DNA from: Brienomyrus brachyistius
Lineage: Eukaryota; Chordata; Actinopteri; Osteoglossiformes; Mormyridae
DNA: 64,000 nt
Assembly: GCF_023856365.1 (NCBI RefSeq)
Contig: NC_064548.1
Span: forward strand, 4,887,501 to 4,951,500
Reading direction: 5' to 3'
A model generated the notes under the pieces. It was not told the origin of the DNA and searched no databases. It saw only the letters and a list, made by a program, of their open reading frames with translations. Positions 34,549 through 47,300 of the stretch are shown piece after piece; the first letter of the stretch is position 1, and each line of letters begins with the position of its first letter. The translations under genes and the position numbers were made by a program.

Positions 34549-37500
34549 ATGTTTTTGGTTGTTGAATTTCTGGAAACCAAGACTGTTAATATTATAGCCG
34601 AGTCATGGTTTGAGGATGGTGTCACTTGGTGGCCAAATTATAGTAATGATGAACGCATAAACAGAGCTGTACAAAAGTGTGAGGAACCAAGAACAGGCTG
34701 GAAACAGTATGATGTTCGAGTCCTCTCAAGAACTGGTAAGGATCTCTTGTAGAGACAAAATTCAACCCAACTGTGTTCTGAAATATACGGACTCCATTAT
34801 GAACACAATTAAAATTCTAATTATGAATTTGCTTTACCAAGATTTGCTTACTTGCTTTATACAAATGTCTGTTACTATGTTAATGTATCCCTTAATTTAC
34901 ATAAATTTAAGTCTGCATTTGGTTGAGTTGGAACACATACTATTTTTTTTGCTATAAACTTGGCATTAGTTTCTTTTCAAAGAAGAGAAAAGGACAGCAG
35001 TGTAAATTATTTCTTAAATGGAATCTTAAAAATGTACTCTGCTTAATAAACTACTTAGCTAGTATAGTGACCAATAGGAAATAATAGTTCAACTAGAGCT
35101 CAGTGTGTAAATAATCTGCTTTGCAAGACACAACAGCAGGTAAGGTTGTAGCCTTCATGTTGGAGTTCGCATGCATGAAAACAGCATTACTTAAAGGGCC
35201 AGATCATGCCACAAAATGGAACTGCTTGTGTATTTTGTGTAAAGTGATACATTTAAGCATTTCTTATGTGTGAGTTTGCATTTATTGACATTTTGTGAAT
35301 TCTGATCAGGTGATTATCGAAAGGCAAGAGAGAAACTGAGGGCCTCACTGACCTGTAACACGTCTGAGTTACAAACAGACGACGAGGAAGAAGTGATTAG
35401 GAAAAGAAAAATTAAGCCAAGGTTTGATATGTGAGACATAGGCAACATTTGAAAATATAAGAACATTTAGGCAGATATATTTAACCAGAGAGGACATACT
35501 AGGTGTTGCAAAACTGATATGTTGTGCTGCTATGGTAATTTTCCCTAATTATCAAATACGTAAAAGGTAGTTTGTAGTGTGGTTATTACTTCTGCACAAC
35601 TTCAAATGACACAGGGATTCATTGACAAGATCTATAGAGTAGACTGAATATTTAGTGCCTGGTTGAATTTAAGCAATTCTTACTCATTTTAATGTAGTTT
35701 ATTGATGTAGTTTAAACAAACTGAACACAGTCTGATACAAGGAGTCTCTGTCGGTTTTGACTGTTTTTAGTCGTGCCAAAAAATTAACTGTGCTTGATTT
35801 TGATTTGTTTTGTTTGTTAGGCACGTTTTTGGTGATACAGACTCGGACAATGAACTAGAAGTGGGTAAAAAGAGGAGATGCAGCAGTATCTCCTCTGCAC
35901 CAGCACCACCTATTCCTCCACCTACTCCTGACATACCCTCTGATTCAGCTTGCCAGACCTCTACTGGACCTCTGCTAAACCTGAGGCATACTGAATATCC
36001 CTGTTTTACGAGTATGTTCCTCTGTTGTCTTTGAATTATTCTGTAAGCACCGGTTATGCTAATATCCACCTATTAAACATTAATATTACTATTCAGTCAG
36101 CTTAGTTCTGAAGGACTGACAGTTACTGTAATTTCATGTGCTTAGCAGAACTCAGTCAGATGAGTCATTGAAACTTAATTTACTGCTATGATAGTGAATT
36201 ATTTTATATACGAATAGCTGTGTTTATTTCTAATATTCACATAAAAATAATGATTGTCATTTTTCCCAGCTGTGCCACCTGCCCCCATTACGACACTTGG
36301 CATGCCTTCCAGTCCTCTTCACCACTTCTCCATTAGACATTCTGAACACGGCCGTTACACAGGTACTATACTTTTATGATTACTTTATAAGGCTTTGCTC
36401 ATGAAAGCGATCACTTACATGCATTCTGCTTTCCTTTCTCCAGCTCCAGTGCATGCAGTTACCACCCCCATCTCTCACATGCCCTCAAGCTCTATGAGCC
36501 AGGTCTCTGCTACACCTATTTCTGAAGAACATCAAGACCATTCATTTAACCCCAGGTTTAGACTGGGGAGGACAGGCACTGGACCTATTCCTTGCTCTGG
36601 TAAAATTCTTTTAATTTGGAAACTGAGTCTGTGACTAAACGATGTTTAAAATAATAAATATTGAGAACTTGGTAGATAATATTGACCTTGTGACCACATT
36701 ATAAAAAATATGTAAATCAACTATTTTAATTAAATACTTTCCCAACTCTTTGTAGCCGCTCAACTGCACATCCTAACATTGTTGGAACATATCAAGGAAC
36801 AGCAGATGCAGCTTGCTGCTATCGTTAATAATCTTGCTGCACGTATGGCGACAGACACTGTTGTTGCTGAAATGCCTCCCAATATCAGTTTGCCACTGGC
36901 CACCATGTCTGAAGTTGAGGAGTTGGAGGAGTGGCTTAAAGATTCAAGAAACTCGCATGCTAAGCAAAACATGGTATTGTAACTTTTTAAATTTTAATTT
37001 TAAATAAAACAATCATTGCTGGGCCAATATACTGCTTATTGTATCAGATCTCTGAAAACTGACTTCTTACATCGATTAACTTTAACATAGTTAATGAAAA
37101 CAGCAAAACCGAATAATAAATTAGGTTTAATAAACCCTGAATTGTTTGTATGACATGATTTGATGTACGATCAGGATCTTCTACAGTTGGTTTTCAGTTA
37201 GTATGTATACTTATCTTTGCCTTTTTATATGAAATATTTTTGTCTTTTCAGATTTCTGCTCTGGGTGCTACAGGAGGACAAAACGCTAAACGAGTCACAT
37301 GGAACATACTTTCAAGGCTTTTCTCAGATGCAGTAGCCAAAAAAATAAACTGGAAAGGAGTTAATGGGAAAAAGTGCTTTAAAGAAATGCATACAAGAAG
37401 TTTGTTGATCAGTAAGTATGGTATATACAGAGAAGCTGGGTATTAGACACCTTTCTTGCAGGACTGTTATAAAAGATGTGAATTTCATGGTACATGGGGC

Positions 37501-39183
37501 AAAGATGCTACTTTTTTAAAACAGTTTTTTTAACTATGCAAGTTAGTATTTCTTTTAAACATTTCAACATTGCAAGAACTCAAATAATTGGACAATTGGT
37601 TATAAATGTTTCTTGGGCAGCTCTGTTTTGTCTCAGCATTAGGTTATGCATGTCTTTGAGTTGACTGATGGTTGAGAGTTTCTATTTCTATACAGAGTTT
37701 CTGTACAGGTAAAATATAGTGAACCAACTCATTGCCAAAAGAATTAGCCCTGGAGAGCAAAACAACCCGAGTCCATAAACCTCTAACTCTGTCCTTGCAA
37801 ACAGAAAGGCACAGCATGTAGTAATTCATCATGTGTAGTATTTCCTCAAGTTGCGCATCATGTGATCAATTTTGATCAATTAAAATTTATATTTTAATCA
37901 CTGACATAGCTGTTTTTTCCTTACCTGATCTACATCACACCAGAGCTTTCAATCAAGGCCTTATTAGCTTGGGGTTTTGGGGATGCTTCTCAAGTGCTGC
38001 ATGTTTTCTTTCAACAGGAGCTGTAAGGAAGAACCAGTCTTCCTCCGGTGTAGCAGATAGTGAGGTCGATTCTTACACCATCCGTTGGTTTAACCTGGCG
38101 TCTGACCGTGGAGGTGGCCGGAAAGAACGTGCAAGAGCCAAAGAGGCATCAACTGAGGTGAAATTTCTATGGAAGAAGCATTATGGCAGTGTGTGTTTTT
38201 TTAGCTTTGATTTTTGCACTTGGTTCAATTTTAAAAATGTAACTTGGGTTGTCTTGGTTATTCTGAGACTTAGACTTGACTCGTGTTCACAACATAGTAC
38301 AGTTAGTATGTGGAATCATATTCTGAGCAATAGGTGCTGACCTCCAAAAGGAAAAGGACATTTAGCATTTAATGTCATACCCTGCTACAATAACAGTGCT
38401 CCCTGAATGCAGCTGCAGCACATTTGTATGGCAAGATATAATATTACAGTATAACCATACAAAATGTATTTCCTAAACGGCTGTCTGTAGCTGGGTCATG
38501 CAGCCACTTGACACTGAGCGAAACTTTAGCCTACCGTAAATTGTATTCTGGACCAGCAAAATGCACCGTTATCTTGGGCCCGGGTGACAAAGCAACACCA
38601 GTGCTCTACCTTGCTGCCATGGTTAATGCGCTTTGATGTTTTATGTTTCAATGAGAGGAAGTGCCATGTGAATGCAGTGCACAGTGCAGGATTCAAGTGT
38701 GGCTGCCTGAATTAGCTCACAGGTGTCACGTCATTTAATGCAACATTATAGAGGTAAAGTTTACATAACATTAAAAAGCATGTTCGTAAGACATGATCAA
38801 TACATTTAAGAACTATAAAAATAAGATATTTTAAGACTTAAGGACCCGCGTAAACCCTTTTAGAAACAGGAGCTGGACGACATAAAAACTTCATTTACCT
38901 GAAATGATTGAACATCGGTTAATCACCCACCTCTCCCTCATGTCACCTATAAATCAAATTTGATTAAAACTTCAGATCACTTTTGTTTCATAGCCTTTGT
39001 ACTTTTTTGCCAGTATGAATGTGAAATGTCTCCAAAGAGGTCTAAAGAGATCTTAGTCTTAAATTTAACTTTTTGAAACTTAAGAAGCCCTGAAATTTTA
39101 TTGTTTTTGGCTGAAATCTTTAATATTCAACTAACAGCTTTTTTTCTTGGTCTTTTTGTTTGCAGATGCCTCTTGAGGATTAA
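34549..39183 (+). CDS. DUF4806-like transposon accessory protein, nine coding exons
   Basis: Exons: 34549-34735, 35310-35421, 35821-36011, 36270-36362, 36444-36599, 36756-36973, 37252-37411, 38018-38157, 39166-39183. All use gt/ag sites; the joined length is 1275 bases and the frame stays open for 424 residues. The start ATG directly follows an acceptor (tttttcag), so a 5' non-coding exon is expected. The N-terminus (MFLVVEF, then SWFEDGVTWWP, then WKQYDVRVLSRTGDYRKAREKL) is followed by a Pro/Ser-rich linker. The C-terminal half (LPLATMSEVEELEEWLKDS, then GGQNAKRVTWNIL, then INWKGVNGKKCF) fits DUF4806, a domain of unknown function. The last junction has an alternative donor 37 bp later, which would end the protein in a different short tail. 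Role unknown; pairing with a transposase suggests an accessory function. Confidence 0.8.
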
Positions 39184-39246
39184 GCACTACGTTGGGAAAC
39201 AAAATGTTTATGTAAAACCATTGTAATTTTGTATAGTTTTGTTTGT

Positions 39247-39252
39247 AATAAA
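39247..39252 (+). terminator. Polyadenylation signal of the DUF4806-like gene
   Basis: aataaa 64 bp after the stop codon at 39183. Confidence 0.65.
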
Positions 39253-39544
39253 TTTCAAATGTTCAAATTTCTTGAGTCATATTTCATAATGCCAGAAATG
39301 CTACGTTTCCAATCTGAAATATAAATGTATTTTAACAAGGTGGTGCTGTCATGTTGCTAAATTCCCAGAATTGCCACTTTATTGTCGTAAAGGAGTTTGT
39401 TCCTCAAGCATCTAGTTCCTAGTGGTGATTTAGTTACTAATTTGAATTAGTGGCATAATAAAATTAGCTTGACATTCAGCAAATGTATGCTACTACTTGC
39501 TTTACTAGTAATATTAAGTATTTATAAAATCCACGAAATGAGCT

Positions 39545-39838
39545 GGTCCAGATTCAATACGGATCTGGACCAGACTTGCCCTGGACTGTCCCAAATGTGG
39601 ACCAGATTCACTACAGAACTGGTCCACATTTGGCCCAGATTTGGGCCAAATCACTATAAAAGAATCCTCATCTGGTCTGGAGCTGGCCCAGTTCTGGTCC
39701 AGATAAAGAAAACCGGATCCGCGCCGGTATTGGCCCGTTGTGCCAAAGGACACCGGCCCAAGTCCGTTGTGCGGATCTGGCCCAGAACTTAGGAAGGATC
39801 TGGGCCAGATCTGGGCCAAATGATTTTTGCTATCTGGG
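39545..39838. repeat. Subterminal repeat-rich end of the two-gene transposon
   Basis: About 290 bp dense in tctggcc, ggcccagat and related palindromic motifs in both orientations. This is typical of transposase-binding subterminal regions (inference). The frames crossing it on both strands are by-products of the repeats. Confidence 0.55.
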
Positions 39839-40740
39839 AAGTTCATGTCTGTTGTTTTGAACTTTTGAATCAATATTAACAAGCGCCTGAGTATTAAGTA
39901 ACAAACCATTTTAAAATCCATGACCTTTTTTTATTTGTCTGTGTGTTGTTTTCTGTATTTTAACAATATAGGTAATATATTACATACGTTTCAGGAGCCT
40001 ACATAAATAGAAACGATCGTTTTCACAGCCTACAGTAAAGAGCCAGAAAGATGAGAAACACAGACTGCCTTGGGAACATATCATGCTTTGAGACAACGTA
40101 AGGTTACGAAGATGCGCTGTATACATAAAATTGAATTGAATATTATGTACAGTACTGTATTGTGTTATATCGTATTGGCATTATACGCACTTCAGAAATT
40201 TAATTGGTAAGGTACTGTAATTTGAAAAGCGTTTGAGACAACTACTGTAGTTTTAAATCGTCAATAAAATGAAGTAAATTGCGACGCTGTCCGTATTTTA
40301 ATATAAATATACATATGTGAATCAGATGGTAATCTGTCTGAGACATAATTAAGAAGCAGAAAAAAGCGGTAATAACCATCATCCGCATATATAATGATCA
40401 ATTTCTCCCAGACAAACGTGATCATTAGATGCGGTGCCCAGTGTATTCCCATTCAGCGGAATACGACTGCCTTTCGGTGATCTGGTTCGCTTTTTTCTCC
40501 TTAATCATTTTTGTTAAATATTCCCACAAACCAGCCACGCTGTTTATGACTGAGTCAGAAACTTTAGACTGCATTTCCTATGTGATCGGTTAAGTTGTTT
40601 CTGCGTTTTAATCGTAATGGCAGATTCCTTGTCACTCCGTGATTTCTGATGTACTACTTGGAGATATTTTGAGCTTTAGAACGAATGAACCACAGCTTAT
40701 TACAGAACAATTAACAATTCATCCATATTCAATAATCGTG
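39839..40740. other. Intergenic, no gene recognised
   Basis: AT-rich, only short frames, nothing identifiable. Confidence 0.5.
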
Positions 40741-41085
40741 CATGATTTTGGACTACGGGGAAACCAGAGAACCCGGAAGAAACACCAATATGCAAATTCA
40801 CAACTAATTATCCATCCATCCATTTTCCAAACCGCTTATCCTACTGGGTCGCGGGGGTCCGGAGCCTATCCCGCAAGCAATGGGCACGAGGTAGGGAACA
40901 ACCCAGGATGGGGGCCAGCCCATCACAGGGGACACTCACACACCATTCACTGTCACATGCATAGCTACGGGCAATTTAGCAAGTCCAATTAGCCTCAGCA
41001 TGTTCTTGAAATACAGGGAAACCGGAGAACCCGGAAGAAACACCACGATGACAGGGGGAGAATATGCAAATTAAAAACTAATTAT
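40741..41085 (-). mobile_element. 5'-truncated SINE copy next to a SINE fragment
   Basis: A SINE body and tail without the tRNA head occupies 40812-41075 on the minus strand. Direct repeats aactaattat flank it at 40802-40811 and 41076-41085. The 60 bp to its left (40741-40801) match the same internal part of the SINE (aaaccagagaacccggaag, then atgcaaatt) as its right end, so it was inserted into, or duplicated beside, an older fragment. Confidence 0.75.
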
Positions 41086-41351
41086 ATTATTGCTAAATAA
41101 TATATTCAAACGTCTCTTCTTTTTCTTCAATTTTACGACGGGGGGGAGGTGGAGTGAGGGACCTCTGGGCTTCAGCCCATGTAACCCCGTGCATGATGCC
41201 GTCTGTTGTTCAAAAATCAACAATATTTGAATGATGCTCATCCATCCATCCGTAACTGGTCAGCCACAAAAGCATCATTTAATTACTTCTTGCTTAGCAT
41301 TGCAGAAGAACGTCTTTACTCTTTCATTATCTATTACTCATAGCAGTAAAA

Positions 41352-44300
41352 ATGGGTAAAAAACGCTCCCACTCCGATTCCGCTGATGAATCTCCTGCGA
41401 AAAGAAGGAGAGAGAGTACGGAAGTCCGGAGTACCGACGAAGTCGGGTCCAAAACTCCCCGCAAAGGTTGGAAGTTGAAGTCTTTTGATAGAGAATGAAA
41501 ATGACACCTAAGAAAGCCATGTAAATCTCTTTCATAAGGCTTGCTGCAAAAGCAGATGCGAATAGTGTACTGGACTTATAGATTAAACAAATAAATGCAA
41601 CAATTGATTCATTGATTGATAAAAAAGAAATGTCGCTGAACGTTTGAAAAGCAAACATACCCAAATTGATTCAATACGTTTTGATTCTGAACCCGATCTT
41701 ACTCTGACTGCAGCATCTAAAAGGCAAACTAATGATAATACTGAATTTAAAAGCCAAGTTTAGGATTGGCATGTGGTAAAGAAATATTAATGCATGCTAT
41801 TTAAAGTTATTAGTGAAGTGTCTTCAACTGTGTTATCCTGTAGAAAATGCTGTATGGACTCTTTTTCTGAAGTGTACCTGCTTAATGTTGTAGAACATTT
41901 GGAGGACCTGTACCTCCAGGGCCATCTACTTGGAACGGGTGGCTATGGGGCAGTTTTTGCCGGCATTCGCAAGGCAGATGGCTTCCCAGTAAGTGACCAA
42001 ATGGTGTAGCCGCGACATGCGTAGTAATATCTCTCATAGGGATCCCTTTTATTGCACCTGTTACAGGCACCTATAAAAGGTGATGATTTCTCAATAAATC
42101 CTACACTAAATTTGTGTTTTTTTTTTTACCTCTAGGTGGCAATCAAATATGCCAGAAAGACTGAAAAGAAGCTAGAACTGGTAAGTGTTTTCAGTCATAG
42201 AGCTGGGTTTATTTGGAAGAATTTCTGTCTAAACATATGTATATCCTTCCCTCCCATTCATAGCCTGGACTTGACGGGCCCATGCCATTGGAGGTGGCGC
42301 TGATGAAGCTTGTTAGCAATGAGTCATCTTGTGCCAACGTGCTCAAGCTCATCGACTGGTTTGATGGACCACAGGATTATATTATGATCCTGGAAAGACC
42401 GGACCCATGCGAAGATCTCTTTGATTTTTGCAAAAGGAAAGGAGGCCTCCTGTCAGAAGGTGTTGCCAGGCACGTGATGGTGCAGGTCCTCCACGCCTTG
42501 CGTCACTGCCAGGACTCAGGCGTCCTCCATCGAGACCTGAAGTCAGAGAACCTTTTGATCAGGACAGACACTCTGGAGGTCAAGCTCATCGACTTTGGCT
42601 GTGGCGATATCTGGACAGATTCCCACTACACAAAATTTTCAGGTCAGTGAGAGAGGCTAATTAAAACCTGTCAAACTAACCCCTGGTTCAATAGCAAGTG
42701 GCGGGTAGTCCAGTGCAGTGTTTCCCCTACCATTAACCTGCGTGAAGTTGCCCCCCATATGTTTCAGATTTCAACCAAACTGGTCTCAATCGTATGTGCC
42801 GCGCTTGTGCCAGATTGGGCCATTAAAACGATCCTTTGTGCTGTTTTAGTTTCTGAGATATTAATGTCTGTTTACATGGTGACGTCATCAGCGTGAAGTT
42901 GATGCCCCATTTGCGTCTGATTTCCACCAGACCGATCGCAATTGTGTGTGTTGCTTTGTGCTGGCTTGTGCTGTGAAAACTATCCTTTGTGCTGTTTCAG
43001 TTTCTGAGATATTTATGTCTGTTTACATGATGACGTCATCAGCGTGAAGTTGATGCCCCATTTGCGTCTGATTTCCACCAGACCGATCGCAATTGTGTGT
43101 GTTGCTTTGTGCTGGCTTGTGCTGTTAAAAGTATCCTTTGTGCTGTTTTAGTTTCTGAGATATTAATGTCTGTTTACATGGTGACATCATCAGCGTGAAG
43201 TTGATGCCCCATTTTCCTCTGATTTCCACCAGACTGATCGCAATTGTGTGTGTTGCATTTGTGCTGGCTTGTGCTGTTAAAACTATCCTTTGTGCTGTTT
43301 TAGTTTCTGAGATATTAATGTCTGTTTACATGGTGACATCATCAGTGTGAAGTTGGTGCCCCATTTGCGTCTGATTTCCACCAGACCGATCGCAATTGTG
43401 TGTGTTGCATTTGAGCTGGCTTGTGCTGTTAAAACTATCCTTTGCGCTGTTTTAGTTTCTGCGATATTAATGTCTGTTTACATGGTGACGTCATCAGCGT
43501 GAAGTTGATGCCCCATTTTTATCTGATTTCCTCCAGACCGATCGCAATTGTGTGTGTTGCATTTGTGCTGGCTTGTGCCGTTAAAACTATCCTTTGTGCT
43601 GTTTTAGTTTCTGAGATATTGTCTGTGTACATGGTGACGTCATCAGCGTGCAGTTGGTGCCCCATTTCCGTCTGATTTCCACCAGACCGATGGCAATTGT
43701 GTGCGTTGCATTTGTGCTGGGTTGTGCCATTAAAACTATCCTTTGTGCTGTTTTAGTTTCTGAGATATTAATGTCTGTTTACATGGTGACGTCATCAGTG
43801 TGAAGTTGGTGCCCCATTTGCGTCTGATTTCCACCAGACCTATCGCAATTGTGTGTGTTGCTTTGTGCTGGCTTGTGCCGTTAAAACTATCCTTTGTGCT
43901 GTTTTAGTTTCTGCGATATTAATGTCTGTTTACATGGTGACATCATCAGTGTGAAGTTGGTGCCCCATTTTTCTCTGATTTCCTCCAGACCGATCGCAAT
44001 TGTGTGTGTTGCATTTGTGCTGGCTTGTGCCGTTAAAACTATCCTTTGTGCTGTTTTGATTTCTGAGATATTAATGTCTGTGTACATGGTGACGTCTTCA
44101 GCGTGAAGTTGGTGCCCCATTTGCATCTGATTTCCACCAGACAGATCACAATTGTGTGTGTTGCATTTGTGCTGGCTTGTGCTGTTAAAAGTATCCTTTG
44201 TGCTGTTTTAGTTTCTGAGATATTTATGTCTGTTTACATGGTGACGTCATCAGCGTGAAGTTGATGCCCCATTTGCGTCTGATTTCCACCAGACCAATCG

Positions 44301-47300
44301 CAATTGTGTGTGTTACATTTGTGCTGGCTTGTGCCGTTAAAACTATCCTTTGTGCTGTTTTGGTTTCTGAGATATTAATGTCTGTTTACATGGTGGCGTC
44401 ATCAGCGTGAAGTTGATGCCCCATTTGCGTCTGATTTCCACCAGACCGATCGCAATCCCGTTTGCTGCATTTGTGCCATTAAAACTATCCTTTGTGCTGC
44501 TTCAGTGCAGAGATATTGCTTATTTACATGGTCACGTGACTCTGCTGTTAAGTTAGCCCCCCATTTGCCTCCGAACCGGTCTCAGTAGTTTGTGCCGTTT
44601 AAAAATTGTCTGTGCTGTTATTTTTCTGAGTTATACCTCTTACTTTACACCTTCACATGATCGCCGTATAGTGCTCAGGCTCGTGTTTCTCATGCGAACA
44701 GAAGGTGGAGCGTTTGATGACTCCGTGTCAAAGCTGGACGTAGACTTAGTCAGCCCCACCAGCCAGATACCGCATTTCAGGATCCTGCTAGATATTTTCA
44801 CAAATGACCGACCATTACATACTGCCTCGTTACTTGCAGGCTTGACCCAGGTTATCATGTGTTCTACCAACTCAGCACAGCACAGGACGTCCATTTCTTG
44901 AGTTGTGGGAGTGAAAAAGCAAAACGACAATATGTAAAGTGGCTCTTGCGGTGTGAAAAGCGATTGTGTGCCATTTACAGTGGTAAAGCACATCACATAA
45001 CTCAAAATTATGTGCAGACGTACATAGCGTTTTGCTACAAGGTAGCTAGTGAATGCCACGGCAGCAAATGCGACCAGTTAATGCTTAATACTCTACAACA
45101 ATGTATAATAAACTCTTGTCATTTTGCCTGCACTGTGTGTTGCAATGTCTACAGATGTAGCCACTTGAATTTTCCCCTGTTTCCATGATGGGGCCTTGGC
45201 TGGTCCATGACTGGCCCCTGCTGGGTCCTGGGTGGGACATTGACTGTAATGAGATCCCCCACGATGATGTAATGAACAAGGGGGCCGGCATGATCTGCCC
45301 CTTACCTCTGTCTGTAAAGTACTTGCAATGATTTATCCAACCACCAGGGAGAGCAGTGATTATGAAAGCTGAAGTGACTTACCAGAGTAAGTCTTACCAG
45401 TAGTTTTGGAAAAGGAGAGTGACCCAAGATGTGTGTAACAGACTAATTACAGGCCTAAACAAAGTAATAAGGATGATTGTGGAGAATAAAGGTGGACAGA
45501 GTGGAAAATGAAAATAAAAAAAAACATATGGTTCTGTACTGTGCTTGAATAAAACAGACACATTCCTTAGTGCAGAGGTCTCCAACTCCGGTCCTGGAGG
45601 GCTACTGCCCAGCAGGTTTTCTATCCTACCTGGCTTCTGATGAGCCACACCTGTCCTCAGGTAACTATCAGGAACAGGTGTGGCTCATCAGAAGCCAAGT
45701 TGCAAGTCTGCAAGTTGTGTCTAACTAGGTGAGAAAGGTTTAAAGTTTCATCAAACAAGTGACTGATTCAATAAATGACTTTTGGCAATTGGCAGTTTCG
45801 TTCCCAAAATGATTTTTATTATTTCAACAATTTGGAAAAACTAAAATATTTCACCTATCTAAAAAAAACATTTATCCCAAATTGCTACAAATACTTTTAT
45901 TCAGCACCAATAATTGGAGATCATTTAGAGAGTGGTTATTCTATCTTTTTGTTAAAACCTATTTTCAGTGGTGCTGACAAATTGTAAAAAATCACATCAT
46001 AAATATTTCTAGCCAAGACTTTTGAGCTCTGAGGCTTATAGACATTGGGGCTGGCTACACAAACAAAATTGTATTTGGTGTGATTACTAAAGTGTTACAA
46101 CTTTGAAGTGACTTTGGAGTCACCACACCTTTGCATACTGTCAATGGCCCATGGAATGTCTGTCACTGCTCCTCACACCAATCAGTTTGGAAAGGCAGTG
46201 TGAATTTTACAGTTTTTTTCAATTGCTAAGACAGATACTGCAATTCTGGAGTTGCTTTCTCAAAACTCTTCAAACAGTCACCACAACATTATCTTATACA
46301 AAATGCAATCAATGACTAAATGCAATCATGACTAAAAGTCATGGATTCCTGTCTCACTCACAACATTAAATTTTCAGAGGTCATTTTGCAGATACCAACA
46401 TACTGACCTTAAAACTGCTAACAAGACCGTCAAAACTGAAATATGTAATTTTCTTAAATTACTATCAAGACCCTTTCTAAAATAGATGGTAAAAGCCATA
46501 TAATATAAACAAATTGACACAAGACCAAACAATGAATGCTGGATGCCAAGATATTTCTCCAGAGAAATGCCAAGGATGGATCAGGCATGTAAAGAGATAC
46601 TACCCTAGATTCAACTCTGTCTTAGCGATTGAAAAAAACTGTAAGAAAAGACACAATACTAGCCTTTTTACAGTTTATAACATGCAACAGATTAAACGTT
46701 GATAAATAAAATATGCAATCACATTATATTACAGGACTAATACAAAACAATAAATGAATATTAGAACAACAAATTGTCGCTCCGGGGCGGCATGGTGGTG
46801 CAGTGGTTAGCACTGTCGCCTTGCACCTCTGGGACCCGGGTTCGAGTCTCCGCCTGGGTCACATGTGTGCGGAGTTTGCATGTTCTCCCCGTGTCGTCGT
46901 GGGGTTTCCTCCGGGTACTCTGGTTTCCCCCCACAGTCCAAAAACATGCTGAGGCTAATTGGAGTTGCTGAATTGCCCGTAGGTGTGAATGGTGTGTGAG
47001 TGTGCCCTGCGATGGGCTGGCCCCCCATCCTGGGTTGTTCCCTGCCTCGTGCCCATTGATTCCGGGATAGGCTCCGGGCCCCCGCGACCCAATAGGATAA
47101 GCGGTTTGGAAAATGGATGGATGGATGGAAATTGTCGCTCCTGATCAAGATGCCAAGCTTCAAAACAGTTCCTGTCTGGTTGAAGGCAGAGATTGAAAGC
47201 ACATGCTTTGCACTTCCGAGGGGTTTTTGTATGTACTGTACAATATCATAGCGCTGGATTAGTATGTACCAGCATGAGCGCTAGCCAAGTACCTAGCCCT

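Larger units (their letters stand above)
30573..39838 (+). mobile_element. Candidate 9.3-kb two-gene DNA transposon
   Basis: The left end reads cccagacagca (30573); the right end, reverse-complemented, reads cccagatagca (39838), a 10 of 11 match. AA precedes the left end and follows the right end, a possible 2-bp target duplication. Both subterminal regions carry ggatccg and gggcc-type motifs; the right one (39545-39830) is packed with tctggcc/ggcccagat repeats. Two genes lie inside, both on the + strand: a transposase-like gene and a DUF4806-like gene. The end assignment is inference, because the terminal repeat is short. Confidence 0.6.

Noticed and set aside
39469..39921. 107- and 135-codon frames on opposite strands
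   Set aside because: They lie over palindromic tctggcc/ggcccaga repeats at the transposon end and have no domain.
42643..42720. Kinase gene truncated after the DFG exon
   Set aside because: C-lobe exons at 50980 and 51248 join in frame and complete the domain, so the gene is split by a large intron, not truncated.
43442..44126. 70-79-codon frames in the minisatellite
   Set aside because: The same peptide recurs with the 151-bp unit; not a gene.
44590..45188. Frames of 103-139 codons around 44.6-45.2 kb
   Set aside because: Overlap the inverted arm of the hAT-type element; no domain and no splice context.
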